Assembly (NCBI GenBank): GCA_051880395.1
Contig: JBJENW010000360.1
Span: 1 to 6,244, forward strand
Length of the DNA stretch: 6,244 nucleotides
DNA from: JBJENW01 sp051880395
Lineage (GTDB): Bacteria > Bacillota > Clostridia > Lachnospirales > Lachnospiraceae
Reading direction: 5' to 3'
Every line of letters starts with the position of its first letter. Within the stretch, counting starts at the first letter, position 1. Shown in pieces: positions 5,773-6,244 of this stretch. The notes under the pieces are model-generated. The model ran no database searches. It was not told the DNA's origin and was given only the letters and a program-made list of their open reading frames with translations. A program made the position numbers and the translations under genes.

Positions 5773-6165
5773 ATGAAAGGAAATGTCTATCGACTTAAAA
5801 ATATAGGAAACGTTGTGTTTGCACCGAGAGGAACACTGTGGACACCAAAAGAGATTGAATGTGAGTCTCTTTTGGTGAGAGGTGTTCTTTTTTATGCACT
5901 CTGTTTAACAACAGGGGCGCACCGCGGTGTGATCTTGCTTGAACAGGCAGATGAAAAAGAAAAAAAATTGTTTCGCTGTGAGGTATGCAGTTCAAAAGAA
6001 CTTTGTATGCAGCAGGCGTCAGAGGAATGTATGTGCGCGGCATACGCAGCTGCAAGACAAAAGAATCTGGTGGAAAAGAAAGTGCGTGTGCATTTTTCAA
6101 AAGAAATGATTCTTTTGGGAGAACGAAGAGACGGCACGATCTATCTGTGTAAAAAGGAGCAATGA
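5773..6165 (+). CDS. Cysteine-rich small protein of unknown function
   Basis: I do not recognise this family. The 130-aa product has eight Cys: C30, C44, then a cluster CEVC (69-72), C78, C86 and C88, and finally C126. The clustered Cys could bind zinc or an iron-sulfur cluster, or could be redox-active; no known motif decides between these. There is a mildly hydrophobic stretch at about residues 33-56, but no clear signal peptide or transmembrane helix. The start ATG 5773 has only a weak GGGTGG (5763-5768) at 4-nt spacing. A long terminator-like hairpin with six T residues lies inside codons 20-41, which is unusual for a normal coding region and could mean internal attenuation. The gene is codirectional with the charged-protein gene but separated from it by a terminator. 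The continuous 130-codon frame and unremarkable codon use favour a real gene, with moderate certainty. Confidence 0.6.
   Translation: MKGNVYRLKNIGNVVFAPRGTLWTPKEIECESLLVRGVLFYALCLTTGAHRGVILLEQADEKEKKLFRCEVCSSKELCMQQASEECMCAAYAAARQKNLVEKKVRVHFSKEMILLGERRDGTIYLCKKEQ
5831..5893 (+). terminator. Terminator-like hairpin inside the cysteine-rich gene
   Basis: Inner arms CACCAAAAGAGA (5843-5854) and TCTCTTTTGGTG (5866-5877) are a perfect 12-bp match around an 11-nt loop. After a small internal loop, GAACAC (5831-5836) pairs with GTGTTC (5882-5887). Six T residues (5888-5893) follow at once. The shape is that of an intrinsic terminator or attenuator, yet it lies about 60 bases into an open reading frame. 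It could end a short leader RNA started near 5756. Confidence 0.5.
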
Positions 6166-6181
6166 TAAATTTCTATTTATC
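6164..6181. repeat. Short AT-rich inverted repeat at the 3' end of the cysteine-rich gene
   Basis: GATAAAT (6164-6170) and ATTTATC (6175-6181) form a perfect 7-bp stem with a TTCT loop, overlapping the stop codon. It is low in GC and lacks a T tract, so it is a weak candidate for a terminator or 3'-end stabilising hairpin. Confidence 0.3.
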
Positions 6182-6244
6182 CTATTAGTTTCTATGCGGA
6201 CGTTTCCGGGATTCGGCGGGAGATGCGCACAGGGGCGGCTGGTT
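6182..6244. other. GC-rich end of window, no supported gene
   Basis: From about 6196 the composition changes abruptly to GC-rich. All three plus-strand frames can be read for some distance: one from ATG 6195, another from just after TAA at 6166-6168. A minus-strand frame ends at a TAA complementary to 6186-6188. The stretch is too short to choose between the beginning of a gene, the end of an opposing gene, or the edge of a repeat. Confidence 0.3.

Noticed and set aside
5983..6012. Direct repeat GTATGCAG, two copies 22 bp apart
   Set aside because: Only 8 bp, in different reading frames of the same gene, and no third copy; probably chance.
6098..6117. 8-bp inverted repeat CAAAAGAA / TTCTTTTG with a 4-nt loop
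   Set aside because: AT-rich, short and within coding sequence with no T tract; likely to occur by chance in this composition.
5795..6137. Minus-strand frames opposite the cysteine-rich gene (5795-6100 and 5892-6137)
   Set aside because: They lack credible ribosome binding sites and domain features and look like antisense shadows of the plus-strand frame.
6182..6244. Start of an rRNA or other structured RNA gene in the GC-rich tail
   Set aside because: No recognisable rRNA, tRNA, RNase P or tmRNA signature in the visible bases.

Overview
The window looks like chromosomal DNA from an endospore-forming anaerobic Firmicute, most likely a Clostridia/Lachnospiraceae-type gut bacterium. This rests on the AT-rich composition, AGGAGG-type ribosome binding sites, and the gene set ftsZ - spoIIGA - sigE - (beta-CASP nuclease) - sigG. 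The species cannot be named from the sequence alone.

Layout. Positions 1-921 are the 3' part of ftsZ (cell division GTPase). Positions 922-1112 hold two hairpin terminators; the second one contains a probable Spo0A-type spoIIG promoter. Positions 1113-2661 are the two-gene spoIIG operon: spoIIGA (membrane aspartic protease, with an odd start codon) and sigE (pro-sigma-E). Positions 2662-2800 carry a near-consensus sigma-A promoter with a palindrome over its -35, driving a metallo-beta-lactamase/beta-CASP RNase gene (2801-4399). Next is sigG on the minus strand (4402-5184), tail to tail with the nuclease gene and only 2 bp between the stop codons. Positions 5185-5320 are a divergent control region with a sigma-F/G-like promoter for sigG. 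Then come two small plus-strand genes of unknown function: a charged, coiled-coil-like protein (5321-5641) and a cysteine-rich protein (5773-6165). The window ends in a short GC-rich stretch without a supported gene.

How the genes work together. FtsZ builds the asymmetric septum at the onset of sporulation. Pro-sigma-E is made in the predivisional cell and activated in the mother cell when SpoIIGA removes its prosequence. Sigma-G is the late forespore sigma factor. The linkage of ftsZ, spoIIGA, sigE and sigG is well known in Bacilli and Clostridia. Here the arrangement differs: a housekeeping-type RNase sits between sigE and sigG, and sigG is inverted.

I see no mobile element, CRISPR array, rRNA, tRNA or clear new multi-gene system. 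The best leads are the AUA (or frame-disrupted) start of spoIIGA, the promoter nested in a terminator, the overlapping sigG/nuclease transcripts, and a terminator-like hairpin inside the cysteine-rich gene.
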